A DNA stretch of 37,839 nucleotides from a virus, in the IMG/VR virus record IMGVR_UViG_3300030098_006363, positions 1 through 37,839 of that record; one strand, given 5' to 3'. Shown here piece after piece: positions 24,468 through 31,196 of the stretch (position 1 is the first letter of the stretch; the number at the start of each line of letters is the position of its first letter). The position numbers were made by a program, and so were the translations under genes. Under the pieces are notes generated by a model that was not told where the DNA came from, did not search any database, and was given only the letters and a program-made list of their open reading frames with translations.

Positions 24468-25055
24468 ATGGAAAATACAACTATGCAAGAACAACTCGTT
24501 GAGCATCAGGCAAACCAGGCAAAAATGGTTGCTAACTATGCAAGGAACGGAGAAGGCAACTCAGAAAGTAATTCGGAGTTTGTTGAATTCATGGCAAAAC
24601 AAATCAAGACTGTTGCACAGTTCTGGAGTGATGCAATGATTGAAGGACTGGAGAATAATGAAGTTCAAAACCTGTTAAGTGATTTTCAGGGAAATGAATA
24701 CAATGTTCCTTATAGTGTAAGAGCTTATTTGCAACAGCAGTGCAAATTTGGACATTGGAGAGTAAAATCTACCAACACTTTAATTACACAAAAAGCAAGA
24801 TACTTGGCTGTTCTAAAACGGCAAGCACAAGCGGAGTGTGATGATACAAAAATTGTCGAATTAATAGCACAAATCAGACAACTTGAATCACAGAAAGAAT
24901 TTGATACTTGTTATTATGAAGCATCAAAAAAGGTGTATAAAGAAATCATAGAAGAAGAGTTCAAAATCTCAAGCACCGAAAGAAAACCTGAACCTGTACG
25001 TCATATCACTGCTGGAACTCAGGAAGCAGACGAAATTATCAAAAAATATCTTTAA
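24468..25055 (+). CDS. Hypothetical helical protein
   Basis: The ATG at 24468 is preferred (MENTTMQEQLVEHQ) because GGAG lies eight bases before it. The 195-residue product is helical and Gln/Asn-rich at the N-terminus. It has a VRAYLQQQCKFGHWRVK segment (around 88-104) and a charged C-terminal half that ends EADEIIKKYL. It lies alone between two terminators, so it may form its own transcript. Function unknown. Confidence 0.7.
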   Translation: MENTTMQEQLVEHQANQAKMVANYARNGEGNSESNSEFVEFMAKQIKTVAQFWSDAMIEGLENNEVQNLLSDFQGNEYNVPYSVRAYLQQQCKFGHWRVKSTNTLITQKARYLAVLKRQAQAECDDTKIVELIAQIRQLESQKEFDTCYYEASKKVYKEIIEEEFKISSTERKPEPVRHITAGTQEADEIIKKYL

Positions 25056-25075
25056 CTCTACCAGTTAACTCTATG

Positions 25076-25107
25076 CGGAGGGGCTTCAACGCCTCTCCGT
25101 TTTTTTT
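25076..25107 (+). terminator. Rho-independent terminator
   Basis: CGGAGGGGC pairs with GCCTCTCCG (one G-U) around TTCAAC, followed by a run of eight Ts. It ends the transcript of the hypothetical protein at 24468-25055. Confidence 0.9.
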
Positions 25108-25152
25108 GTTCGCCTTACGGTTATGGCTACTTAAGCGAAGGAGATATAAATA

Positions 25153-25488
25153 ATGATTATATTTGCAGGCATAATTTCAGCATTAGCTATTTTATTTGTT
25201 CTTTTTAAATTTGCTGCAGTCAAAAGAGTACTGGCATTTGAAAAATGGATAGATATAGGTGCAACTGCACTTTTGACATTTTTATTTTTCGGAACTCTAG
25301 GAGGAATGGTTGCCGCCATCATAGGAGGTGCGGTCATTTCTATTATTCTTTGGGCAATGCGAAAAACAATAGGCTGTGACAAACTGACTATCAGAGGATG
25401 GAAAAAAGGTGACAAACCACAATTACAATTAAAGGGAGCGAGTAAATGGAAACAGGTACTCTCATACTGGCAGTCTCTATACCAGTAG
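25153..25488 (+). CDS. Membrane protein, unknown
   Basis: The 111-residue product has an N-terminal membrane helix (2-22) and a hydrophobic pair in 33-69 (GATALLTFLFFGTLGGMVAA, then IIGGAVISIILWAM). A cationic C-terminal tail of about 40 residues (TIRGWKKGDKPQL) is probably cytoplasmic. A GGAG ribosome site lies upstream. It starts a row of overlapping small membrane-protein genes. No family is recognised. Confidence 0.7.
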   Translation: MIIFAGIISALAILFVLFKFAAVKRVLAFEKWIDIGATALLTFLFFGTLGGMVAAIIGGAVISIILWAMRKTIGCDKLTIRGWKKGDKPQLQLKGASKWKQVLSYWQSLYQ

Positions 25489-25631
25489 CAGTCATAATAT
25501 TAATGGTCGCTATTATTAAATGTGCAATTACGGAGTGGAAAATATGGAAAACTTATTCCGATATGCAAATAAGATTACAGAAACAGCGAAGGACACTGGA
25601 TCTTTTGCCAAAAAGACCATCCCAACAATAA
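25446..25631 (+). CDS. Small single-TM protein
   Basis: This 61-residue protein has one N-terminal membrane helix (5-27, LILAVSIPVAVIILMVAI) and a basic, helical tail (QIRLQKQRRTLDLLPKRPSQQ). It starts inside the end of the preceding gene with its own ribosome site (GGGAG seven bases before ATG) and overlaps the next gene by 88 bases in another frame. The ribosome site and ideal membrane helix support it despite the overlaps. Confidence 0.55.
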   Translation: METGTLILAVSIPVAVIILMVAIIKCAITEWKIWKTYSDMQIRLQKQRRTLDLLPKRPSQQ

Positions 25632-25831
25632 AATGGATGCAATACGCGGCTTTGCGTCTTGGGACATTCATTATGAGTTATGCCGCGATAATTGGCATCA
25701 CAGTCATTTTATTTGCAATTAGCGGTATCATGCTCAGTTTCGGAGCAATCATTGCATTAGTTCCTGTAGCAATTTTCATTGCTATACGAATTTCTGGTGC
25801 ATTGACTCAAAAAACAAAACCAAAAGAATAA
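25544..25831 (+). CDS. Membrane protein, two or three TM helices
   Basis: I start at MENLFRYANKITETAKD, with CGGAG eight bases upstream; a longer in-frame ATG has no site. The 95-residue product has a charged N-terminus (1-40) and then a hydrophobic region of two helices (about 42-86, IIGITVILFAISGIMLS and FGAIIALVPVAIFIAI). The tail is basic. Unknown function in the small membrane-protein block. Confidence 0.65.
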   Translation: MENLFRYANKITETAKDTGSFAKKTIPTIKWMQYAALRLGTFIMSYAAIIGITVILFAISGIMLSFGAIIALVPVAIFIAIRISGALTQKTKPKE

Positions 25832-25841
25832 GGAGAAAAAC

Positions 25842-26018
25842 ATGATTCATAAAAGTATGAATGAATTTCGAAATAACTGGCCTGAAGCTGTTCGCCAAGT
25901 AACAGAAGCCATAAAAATATCAAAAGAATATATCGTAAAAAAAGGTAAAAATACAAAAGAAGCTCATGCTATGGCAAAAAAACTAGACGACGCATGGCAA
26001 CGTATTTTGCAGGGATAA
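25842..26018 (+). CDS. Small helical protein, 58 residues
   Basis: This short frame has an excellent ribosome site (AGGAG) and encodes MIHKSMNEFRNNWPEAVRQ followed by a basic, helical stretch (KISKEYIVKKGKNTKEAHAM) and AKKLDDAWQRILQG. It fits between neighbouring genes with gaps of 10 and 6 bases. The function is unknown; it is too short for a domain call. Confidence 0.65.
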   Translation: MIHKSMNEFRNNWPEAVRQVTEAIKISKEYIVKKGKNTKEAHAMAKKLDDAWQRILQG

Positions 26019-26024
26019 AAACAA

Positions 26025-26273
26025 ATGGTTAATCAAAAAACATTTCTTGTCACAGAATATTATGCAAACTGCGAGCCACCTGTAGAGCGAGAAACTAAAA
26101 TTAAGGCTACAAGTGCTGTTGAAGCAATCCGCAAGGTTGAGCATTGGAAATACGCAGAAAATTTTACGCACACAGTTTGGGAAAATTTTAATACCGATAG
26201 AAAATCGGAGGCTTACACGCAAGATGGTAACGGCATGAGCGGATGCCACGCTATTATTTTAAATGAAACATAA
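26025..26273 (+). CDS. Small hypothetical protein
   Basis: This 82-residue protein has a beta-alpha look: KTFLVTEYYANCEPPVERET, a helix SAVEAIRKVEHWKYAENFT, and a beta-rich end (GMSGCHAIILNE). The pattern resembles small alpha/beta phage proteins that modify host enzymes, but nothing specific can be claimed. AGGGA lies upstream, and the gene is followed after 12 bases by the DUF932-like gene. Confidence 0.6.
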   Translation: MVNQKTFLVTEYYANCEPPVERETKIKATSAVEAIRKVEHWKYAENFTHTVWENFNTDRKSEAYTQDGNGMSGCHAIILNET

Positions 26274-26285
26274 AGGAGAAATACA

Positions 26286-27242
26286 ATGAATGTAATTCCA
26301 TTATATAAAAATGAAATTAATACATTTGAAAATATGGACATTTCAAAAATTGATTTTCCAATTGCAAAAGGTAATATTTTCGGAGTTAGGGAATATGAAT
26401 CTAATCATGATGGAGTATCCTTTCGACCTCAAGAAATTCCAGACAAAGTTGAATATTATCGAACCGATACAGGAAAAACTTTAGGCGTTCATTCCAAAAC
26501 TTACCACAACGAAGGATATGTTAAACCTGTTCAGCATATTCGCGAAGCAATTCAGGAAATGAGCAACAAAGGTTTAATTAACATATCAGACGCAATTGTC
26601 GATTTTCAGGTATTCGAAGAAGGACGCAAACTTGATCTAAAAATACAGTTTCCAAACCAGACCATTGAACCTGAAATCGGTGACATCACACGACTTGTTT
26701 TAAATCATCAGAACTCTTGGGACGGTAAATGGGGAATGAGAAATAAAATGACAGGATTGCGTTTATTCTGTCTTAATGGTCAGGACTCTCCTTCCTTCAA
26801 AATGGCATTTTATGCAAAACACACAAAAGGCATAAGTTCAGACGAAACCATAGCGCGTATGATTCAATCAATGAGTATTATGGTTGCAGATTTTAAACAA
26901 AACGAAGAAAGGTTTAGAAGCTGGATGGATAAAAAAGTTTCAAGAGGAGAAGCATTAGAACTTTTCTCAAAAACAATTGCTTTCCAGAAAGAACCTGTTG
27001 AATTAAATTATAAATACGTCAATTATTCAATCAATAAAATGAATGATCTGGAAAAATTGCTAGATGCAAATTTCAAATCTTGCGGACATAATTTATACAG
27101 CACTTATAATACTGCTACAGAATGGGCAACACATGTTGATTTGAAAAAAACAAAAGGCTTAATTCACAATGTCAAGAAGAACCGTGAGTTAGCACTCAAT
27201 AAAATGTTTCAATCCAGTTATTGGAAAACTTTATCAGTTTAA
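26286..27242 (+). CDS. DUF932-like phage/plasmid protein
   Basis: The 318-residue protein shows features of the DUF932 (phage/plasmid-like TIGR03299-type) family. An N-terminal VSFRPQEIPDKVEYYRTDTG precedes a beta-rich core with LRLFCLNG. The C-terminal STYNTATEWATH is the family's typical Y-N-A-x-T-E-W/Y-x-x-H element. The biochemical role of the family is not established; members occur on phages and plasmids, often beside DNA metabolism genes. GGAG precedes the ATG. The end overlaps the stop of the convergent repressor gene by four bases. Confidence 0.75.
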   Translation: MNVIPLYKNEINTFENMDISKIDFPIAKGNIFGVREYESNHDGVSFRPQEIPDKVEYYRTDTGKTLGVHSKTYHNEGYVKPVQHIREAIQEMSNKGLINISDAIVDFQVFEEGRKLDLKIQFPNQTIEPEIGDITRLVLNHQNSWDGKWGMRNKMTGLRLFCLNGQDSPSFKMAFYAKHTKGISSDETIARMIQSMSIMVADFKQNEERFRSWMDKKVSRGEALELFSKTIAFQKEPVELNYKYVNYSINKMNDLEKLLDANFKSCGHNLYSTYNTATEWATHVDLKKTKGLIHNVKKNRELALNKMFQSSYWKTLSV

Positions 27243-27832
27243 CGCAAATCACGAATAGATTGTACCACAATACCCATAACATCAACGGAATCAACATCGA
27301 TGGGCTGTCTTTCTGCATTACTGGAATGTGGCATGACATAAGGGGGCAGATACTTGCCAGCAGATATTGTTTTACCATCTCTATAGACAATAATATGTCC
27401 ATGCCTTCTCGGTAACGATTGTTCCGGCTCACAAATTAACCTGTCACCTGGCAACAAACCTGCCAAAGTCATGGAATCCGTATCTAAAGTAACAGTAAAT
27501 GCTTCTGCGCTTACATCTACATTTACATTGTATGAACCATGAGGCATCAGTTTTCTGACTTCGGCCATATTTTTATCCTTTGCTGTAACAATTGGAATAG
27601 ATACACAATACTGATCGTTAGAAAAAACATTAGGATTTGATTTAGCCGCTTCTGCTAAACTGAAAATCGTTGCACTATTTGGCAAATGCGCTCTTTTTGA
27701 TAAAAATCGTGTGATATTTGTAGGCGAAGTTTGTGCTTTTTTGGCCCAGTCCTGTGCTGTCCAATTATTCATCTTTAAAACACTTTCCATCCATTGAGCA
27801 ACTTGTTCAATAGCTGGTTCCTTTTTTTTCAT
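27239..27832 (-). CDS. Phage repressor, HTH plus S24/LexA-type C-terminal domain
   Basis: This 197-residue repressor has an N-terminal helix-turn-helix (about 23-64, NWTAQDWAKKAQTSPTNITR). The C-terminal domain is S24-like: TLDTDSMTLAGLLPGDRLIC carries the catalytic Ser120, and ISAGKY the probable Lys160, a spacing of 40 as in LexA/CI proteins. The linker (70-105) has no obvious Ala-Gly or Cys-Gly cleavage site, so RecA-triggered self-cleavage is uncertain. It should bind the ACTGCA-type repeats upstream and hold lysogeny. No ribosome site is visible before the ATG. Confidence 0.9.
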   Translation of the reverse strand: MKKKEPAIEQVAQWMESVLKMNNWTAQDWAKKAQTSPTNITRFLSKRAHLPNSATIFSLAEAAKSNPNVFSNDQYCVSIPIVTAKDKNMAEVRKLMPHGSYNVNVDVSAEAFTVTLDTDSMTLAGLLPGDRLICEPEQSLPRRHGHIIVYRDGKTISAGKYLPPYVMPHSSNAERQPIDVDSVDVMGIVVQSIRDLR

Positions 27833-27892
27833 TTAAAACAAACTTTATAAATCAAAATAAGACCCCTTTAAAAAAAATATATATATTTAAAA

Positions 27893-27908
27893 ACTGTTTT
27901 TTTGCAAT
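27893..27908. promoter_or_regulatory. Candidate repressor operator (degenerate)
   Basis: ACTGTT-TTTT-TGCAAT matches ACTGCA-N4-TGCAGT at four positions in each arm. Its centre is 31 bp from the next site, three helical turns. The sequence is T-rich, so on its own it is weak evidence. Confidence 0.4.
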
Positions 27909-27923
27909 CATCTTATATATAAG

Positions 27924-27939
27924 ACTGCATATATGCCAT
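27924..27939. promoter_or_regulatory. Candidate repressor operator
   Basis: ACTGCA-TATA-TGCCAT matches the repeat fully in the first arm and at four of six positions in the second. Its centre lies 62 bp from the site at 27986-28001. It overlaps AT-rich TATATA sequence that could be the -10 of the repressor's own leftward promoter. Confidence 0.55.
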
Positions 27940-27982
27940 AAATAAAGAGTATTTTTTTTTAAATGCAAGTAAAAAATATTTC

Positions 27983-28011
27983 TTGACTGCATTTTTGCAG
28001 TTATGCATACT
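27983..28011 (+). promoter_or_regulatory. Early rightward promoter with operator in spacer
   Basis: TTGACT and CATACT are separated by exactly 17 bases. The perfect inverted repeat ACTGCA-TTTT-TGCAGT (27986-28001) fills the spacer, so bound repressor would block RNA polymerase. The expected transcript start, seven bases past the -10, falls on the ATG of the Cro-like gene. Confidence 0.8.
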
Positions 28012-28017
28012 GTGTAA

Positions 28018-28218
28018 ATGAAAACTCAACACATAGAAACTTATCTTAACCAGTTGAAAAATATAGCGAAACAGACTGGTTGGAAATTATTAGATGGATG
28101 CATAGATGCAGGTGTCTCAAATTCCACTTATTATCGATGGGTTCGAGGAACATCCTCTCCACGAATCCACCAGGCAACAAAAGTTGCCGAATACATGCTT
28201 AAATATTCACGCAATTAA
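28018..28218 (+). CDS. Cro-like HTH regulator, probably leaderless
   Basis: The 66-residue protein has one helix-turn-helix: TGWKLLDGCIDAGVSNSTYY, then RWVRGTSSPRIHQATKVAEY. Its divergent position opposite the repressor gene makes it the Cro counterpart that opposes lysogeny. There is no ribosome site, and the promoter's -10 ends six bases before the ATG, so the message probably begins at the start codon. A second HTH gene follows in another frame. Confidence 0.8.
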   Translation: MKTQHIETYLNQLKNIAKQTGWKLLDGCIDAGVSNSTYYRWVRGTSSPRIHQATKVAEYMLKYSRN

Positions 28219-28274
28219 AAAGCTGAAAAGCAGCAATGCCAGATTTGCAACTGAACTAATTTCAACTTTTATAA

Positions 28275-28459
28275 TGCGTAGACAAGAACTGGGTTTATCC
28301 CAAATGGCACTAGCAGAAAAAATAGGTGTCAGCGACTATTTAGTCAGTAAATGGGAAGTAGGCATGAGAAGACCCAGTGGATTTTTATTTTTTTGTTGGG
28401 CAATGGCTCTAGGAATGGAATTAAAGGCGGTATTAATAGATGGGGAAGAAAAGTCGTGA
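28275..28459 (+). CDS. XRE-family HTH regulator, start uncertain
   Basis: The frame encodes a clear XRE helix-turn-helix: MRRQELGLSQMALAEKIGVS, DYLVSKWEVGMRRPSG, then FLFFCWAMALGMELKAVLID. The domain begins about here, and the ATG at 28275 gives a 61-residue product, but no ribosome site precedes it. The open frame extends back to 28106, inside the Cro-like gene; non-ATG starts (ATT, CTG) between 28205 and 28223 are possible. It overlaps the following nuclease gene by 20 bases. It may be a second early regulator, for example a CII-like activator. Confidence 0.65.
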
Positions 28460-28730
28460 TAAAGGAGCCAGAATAGAAAGAGAAGTTACCCATTTATTTA
28501 AAGAAGCAGGGTTTAAAACAATAAGAACAGGAACCCTGCAAACGTACAAACCTAATGATGCTCCTGACATTATCGCAGACCAATACCGCATCGAAGTAAA
28601 AGCCAGGGCGAACGGCTTTAAACAAATTTACCAATATCTAGAAGGAAATGATTTGCTTGTTTTAAGAGCCGACAACAAGGAACCACTTGTAGTGCAACCA
28701 CTATCGCAATGGTTTAACGATAAAAAATAA
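28440..28730 (+). CDS. PDDEXK endonuclease, Holliday-junction-resolvase-like
   Basis: The 96-residue protein starts GKKSRDKGARIEREVTHLF (conserved basic segment and Glu13 or Glu15). It continues with NDAPDIIADQYRIEVKARAN, giving Asp43 and the E52-x-K54 pair of PDDEXK nucleases. The later GFKQIYQYLEGNDLLVLRAD resembles phage and archaeal Hjc-type resolvases. It probably resolves branched DNA in replication or recombination. It is encoded in the early operon and overlaps the preceding regulator gene by 20 bases. Confidence 0.8.
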   Translation: MGKKSRDKGARIEREVTHLFKEAGFKTIRTGTLQTYKPNDAPDIIADQYRIEVKARANGFKQIYQYLEGNDLLVLRADNKEPLVVQPLSQWFNDKK

Positions 28731-28742
28731 AAGAGGGGAAAA

Positions 28743-29384
28743 ATGAGTAGATTTGGCATCATACCAGCTTCAGCTTTTGATGCAGATTTAAAGCCTGCAC
28801 AAATAGCATTGTTAAGCCTGCTTTCAACGTATGCAGACAAAAGTGGGTATTGCTGGCCTAGCCGTGAAACATTGGCTGACAAGCTCAATATGTCGCCAGC
28901 TTGGGTTACTTCTAACATGCAAGAATTGCAACGTTCTGGTTTTGTGAAAATTACAAGGCATAAAGGACGAAAATACGGTTTTTTTATCAACTACGACACA
29001 AAATCCTATCGTCAGAATACTAACCTTAATGGTCAGAATACTGACCTTAATGGTCAGCGGGCTGACACTAACAATACCATTAACAGTAATAAAAAAAGGA
29101 AGGGACAGAAAACTTCTATTCCAGAAGACTTCAAACTAGAACCTCAGACCATAAAATACTGTACAGAAAAATTTCCTGAAATAAATCTGAGCGAATTTAC
29201 TGAACATTTTGTACTTCAGTGTCAAAGCCACGACTACAGATACGTGGATTGGCAAGCAACTTTCAAAAATTGGATCAGAAGAAGTGAAAAACAAGGAAAA
29301 AGTAATGTCACAAAATTTAAAACAAAACCAAGACTTCGCGATATCAACGACACCTTCGACCAGTGTCTACGAGATATCAAGTAA
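28743..29384 (+). CDS. Replication initiator-like winged-helix protein (lambda O type)
   Basis: The 213-residue protein has an N-terminal winged helix (about 16-88): KPAQIALLSLLSTYADKSG, CWPSRETLADKLNMSPAWV, then RSGFVKITRHKGRKYGFFIN. A polar Asn/Thr/Gln linker (about 90-122) follows, then a basic helical C-terminal part (VDWQATFKNWIRRSEKQGK) that may contact helicase or loader. The linker is encoded by iteron-like repeats at 29010-29072, as in lambda O where the origin lies inside the gene. It therefore probably starts phage replication. GGGG lies seven bases before the ATG. Confidence 0.85.
   Translation: MSRFGIIPASAFDADLKPAQIALLSLLSTYADKSGYCWPSRETLADKLNMSPAWVTSNMQELQRSGFVKITRHKGRKYGFFINYDTKSYRQNTNLNGQNTDLNGQRADTNNTINSNKKRKGQKTSIPEDFKLEPQTIKYCTEKFPEINLSEFTEHFVLQCQSHDYRYVDWQATFKNWIRRSEKQGKSNVTKFKTKPRLRDINDTFDQCLRDIK
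29010..29100. other. Candidate replication origin: 21-bp iteron-like repeats and AT-rich tract
   Basis: Near-identical units of about 21 bp lie in tandem: GTCAGAATACTAACCTTAAT (29011-29030), GGTCAGAATACTGACCTTAA plus T (29031-29051) and a third, GGTCAGCGGGCTGACACTAA plus C (29052-29072). The core GGTCAG-AATA-CTGACC has 6-bp inverted arms. The AT-rich run TAACAGTAATAAAAAAAGG follows. Repeats in the linker of a replication initiator gene, next to an AT-rich unwinding-like stretch, match the lambda ori arrangement. Confidence 0.7.
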
Positions 29385-29769
29385 ACCTTTAACTGAACAA
29401 AAGCCTGACGAACGAAAAAAAACGCTGGATGCTTGGAAAAAAAGAGATATCGAAAAATTACAAGCAAGCACACATGAAAACGTGGTACGAAACCTAAAAG
29501 TTGTTGCGGGTTTTTTGCGTTGCGATTTACCCGAAAATACCATTTTAAAGGAATATATAAAATTCCTGGCAGACTACCCAAATGATTTGCTCGAATATGC
29601 ATGCGAACAAGTTGTCAAATCCTACAAATGGAGTGATTTTCCAAAAATCGCCGATTTCGTTCAGCATATGGAGAGCGAATTTCAATTTAGGAAAATCTCT
29701 TACAAAGAAACCTTGAAAGCACGTGAAAGATGGCTTGGTGAAAGTCAACCATCCAATAATAATGCTTGA
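29305..29769 (+). CDS. Putative helicase loader / lambda P-like protein
   Basis: I choose the ATG with AAGGA seven bases before it (MSQNLKQNQDFAI); a longer reading extends 96 bases further into the initiator gene. The 154-residue product ends with a domain FLADYPNDLLEYACEQVVKS plus SDFPKIADFVQHMESEFQFR. The YP/A-rich helix and the F-P-x-I/L-x-D/E-F element are common in phage loader proteins encoded after an initiator. The overlap with the initiator (80 bases) and operon order support this. The role remains inferred. Confidence 0.7.
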   Translation: MSQNLKQNQDFAISTTPSTSVYEISSKPLTEQKPDERKKTLDAWKKRDIEKLQASTHENVVRNLKVVAGFLRCDLPENTILKEYIKFLADYPNDLLEYACEQVVKSYKWSDFPKIADFVQHMESEFQFRKISYKETLKARERWLGESQPSNNNA

Positions 29770-29794
29770 ACGACTGCATTTATGCAGTTATACT
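29766..29794 (+). promoter_or_regulatory. Rightward promoter with perfect operator in spacer
   Basis: TTGAAC and TATACT are separated by 17 bases, and the inverted repeat ACTGCA-TTTA-TGCAGT (29773-29788) occupies the spacer. The stop of the preceding gene lies within it. This second copy of the operator-promoter arrangement would put the recombination operon under the same repressor. Confidence 0.85.
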
Positions 29795-29822
29795 TACCAT
29801 TAAATCAAATAGGAGGCAAAAT

Positions 29823-30029
29823 ATGCAGGCAAATTACCCTATATCTGCCCGTGAGACTGCACACAAGCATTCTAACGAATATCGGTACATGCAGGCCATC
29901 AAAAACATCAATCAAGTTGCTCGCGTAAATATGGGCAAATTTTCAGACGTTGCAATTCAGCAGATCCTCGAAATTACAAGCAACATCATTAATAGCGAAG
30001 ATGCATCAAAAATAAAAAATGGGAGATAA
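29823..30029 (+). CDS. Small early protein, unknown
   Basis: The start (MQANYPISARETAHK) has AGGAGG at a good distance; a longer version would run through the promoter. The 68-residue product is helical: AHKHSNEYRYMQAIKNINQ and FSDVAIQQILEITSNIINS. It is the first gene after the operator-controlled promoter and precedes the exonuclease by two bases. It may be a recombination accessory protein, but there is no domain evidence. Confidence 0.7.
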   Translation: MQANYPISARETAHKHSNEYRYMQAIKNINQVARVNMGKFSDVAIQQILEITSNIINSEDASKIKNGR

Positions 30030-30031
30030 AT

Positions 30032-30904
30032 ATGGTACAAGCGACTGAGCTATACGATCAGATCATGTCCGGTATTGGCCTAACGTCCGAACAATTAGCA
30101 GAAAAAAATACATATGTGGGTGGTTCATCAGCCCATATGCTATGGAATGGTCATTGGTCCGATTTATGGAAGCGATTAAAAGGTCTGGAAAAAACAAATT
30201 TCAATAAATTTAATATTCAGCTTGGCAATGTAACAGAAAAATTCAACATTATCTGGCAAGCTAAAAACAAAAACTGGGATCTGGAGTTTCCAACCGAAGT
30301 CATTCGTCACCCCGATGTATCCTGTATAGGAGCCTTGGTAGATGCCATAGGAGAAGATCGACTCGGAAAATTTGTCATCGATGCAAAGCATACCCATCCC
30401 TACCGCGGAGATTATGCCAACATTGAGTCCCGTCTTGAGGATAGTTACTACTGGCAAGCGCAGAATAATATGCTCGCCACTGGCATAGGCAGATTTTGTT
30501 TAACTGCAATTGCAGGTAACAACCTTATTGAGCCTATTTTTATTGATGCGAACTGGGAACATCAAGAAAAATTAGTAGAACTTCACAAGGAATTTTGGTG
30601 GCATATGGAGGGTGATGATCGCTGTCCGGCGGATCCAGCTTCCCTTGGAAAACCCAAAATTAAAAGCACACTTTTAAAAGTGATTGACATGAGCAAGAAC
30701 AATCTTTTTGTCGATCTTGCCAATGATTTTCATGAACTTCATCCTGCTGAACAAAAGTTCAAAGCAATCAAAGAAAAACTTAAAAAACTAGTGCCTGACG
30801 ATGCAAAAGAAGTGCATGGAGGTGGTTTGAAAATTGTACGCAATAAAGCTGGATCACTAACCATCAAAACAGAAAAAACAGAAAAGAAAAAGGACGCGGC
30901 ATGA
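30032..30904 (+). CDS. YqaJ-like phage exonuclease (PDDEXK)
   Basis: The 290-residue protein matches YqaJ/lambda-exonuclease-type nucleases. GGSSAHMLWNG (30-40) forms the first motif, QLGNVTEKFN supplies Glu69, CIGALVDAI gives Asp104, and KFVIDAKHTHPY gives D117-x-K119. Then YYWQAQNNMLATGIGR (about 139-154) shows the Q-x-x-x-x family helix. It degrades one DNA strand to create single-stranded ends for annealing. The C-terminus is Lys-rich. Its last bases overlap the next start (ATGA). Together with the possible annealing protein and SSB it forms a recombination module. Confidence 0.88.
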   Translation: MVQATELYDQIMSGIGLTSEQLAEKNTYVGGSSAHMLWNGHWSDLWKRLKGLEKTNFNKFNIQLGNVTEKFNIIWQAKNKNWDLEFPTEVIRHPDVSCIGALVDAIGEDRLGKFVIDAKHTHPYRGDYANIESRLEDSYYWQAQNNMLATGIGRFCLTAIAGNNLIEPIFIDANWEHQEKLVELHKEFWWHMEGDDRCPADPASLGKPKIKSTLLKVIDMSKNNLFVDLANDFHELHPAEQKFKAIKEKLKKLVPDDAKEVHGGGLKIVRNKAGSLTIKTEKTEKKKDAA

Positions 30905-31194
30905 CAGAAGCATACAAACTCGTTCGAAAAAATGCTCCTTCCACAAGCGTAGAAGCGGCTGAAAACGTCAACACCATGAAACTGGAAAATACAGTTTTAC
31001 AAGTTATTAAAAAGTTTGGAAGAGATGGATGTATTTCTGACCAGGTTCAACAAATATTGCACTGGCTTCCTTATTCAAGCGTAACAGCTCGATTTTCAGC
31101 TCTTTCGAACAAAGAACTAATTTATTTTACTGGTGAAAAACGAAAAGGACGCTCCGGTAGGAATCAAAGAGTAATGACTGCAAGAGGAATATAA
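30901..31194 (+). CDS. Winged-helix protein in recombination operon
   Basis: The 97-residue protein contains LENTVLQVIKKFGRDGCISD then SSVTARFSALSNKELIYFTG, a typical winged helix with wing KRKGRSGRNQRV. The S-S-V-T-A-R-F-S-A-L pattern is familiar from small phage DNA-binding proteins. It starts by ATGA overlap with the exonuclease. Possible roles are regulation of the operon or loading of recombination proteins; no partner can be named. Confidence 0.75.
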   Translation: MTEAYKLVRKNAPSTSVEAAENVNTMKLENTVLQVIKKFGRDGCISDQVQQILHWLPYSSVTARFSALSNKELIYFTGEKRKGRSGRNQRVMTARGI

Positions 31195-31196
31195 AT

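Noticed and set aside
29010-29072. CRISPR-like short repeats
   Set aside because: Units are directly tandem with no spacers and lie in a coding linker; they fit origin iterons.
29209-29304. N-terminal extension of the helicase-loader-like gene
   Set aside because: It would overlap the initiator gene by 176 bases; the later ATG has AAGGA at a proper distance.
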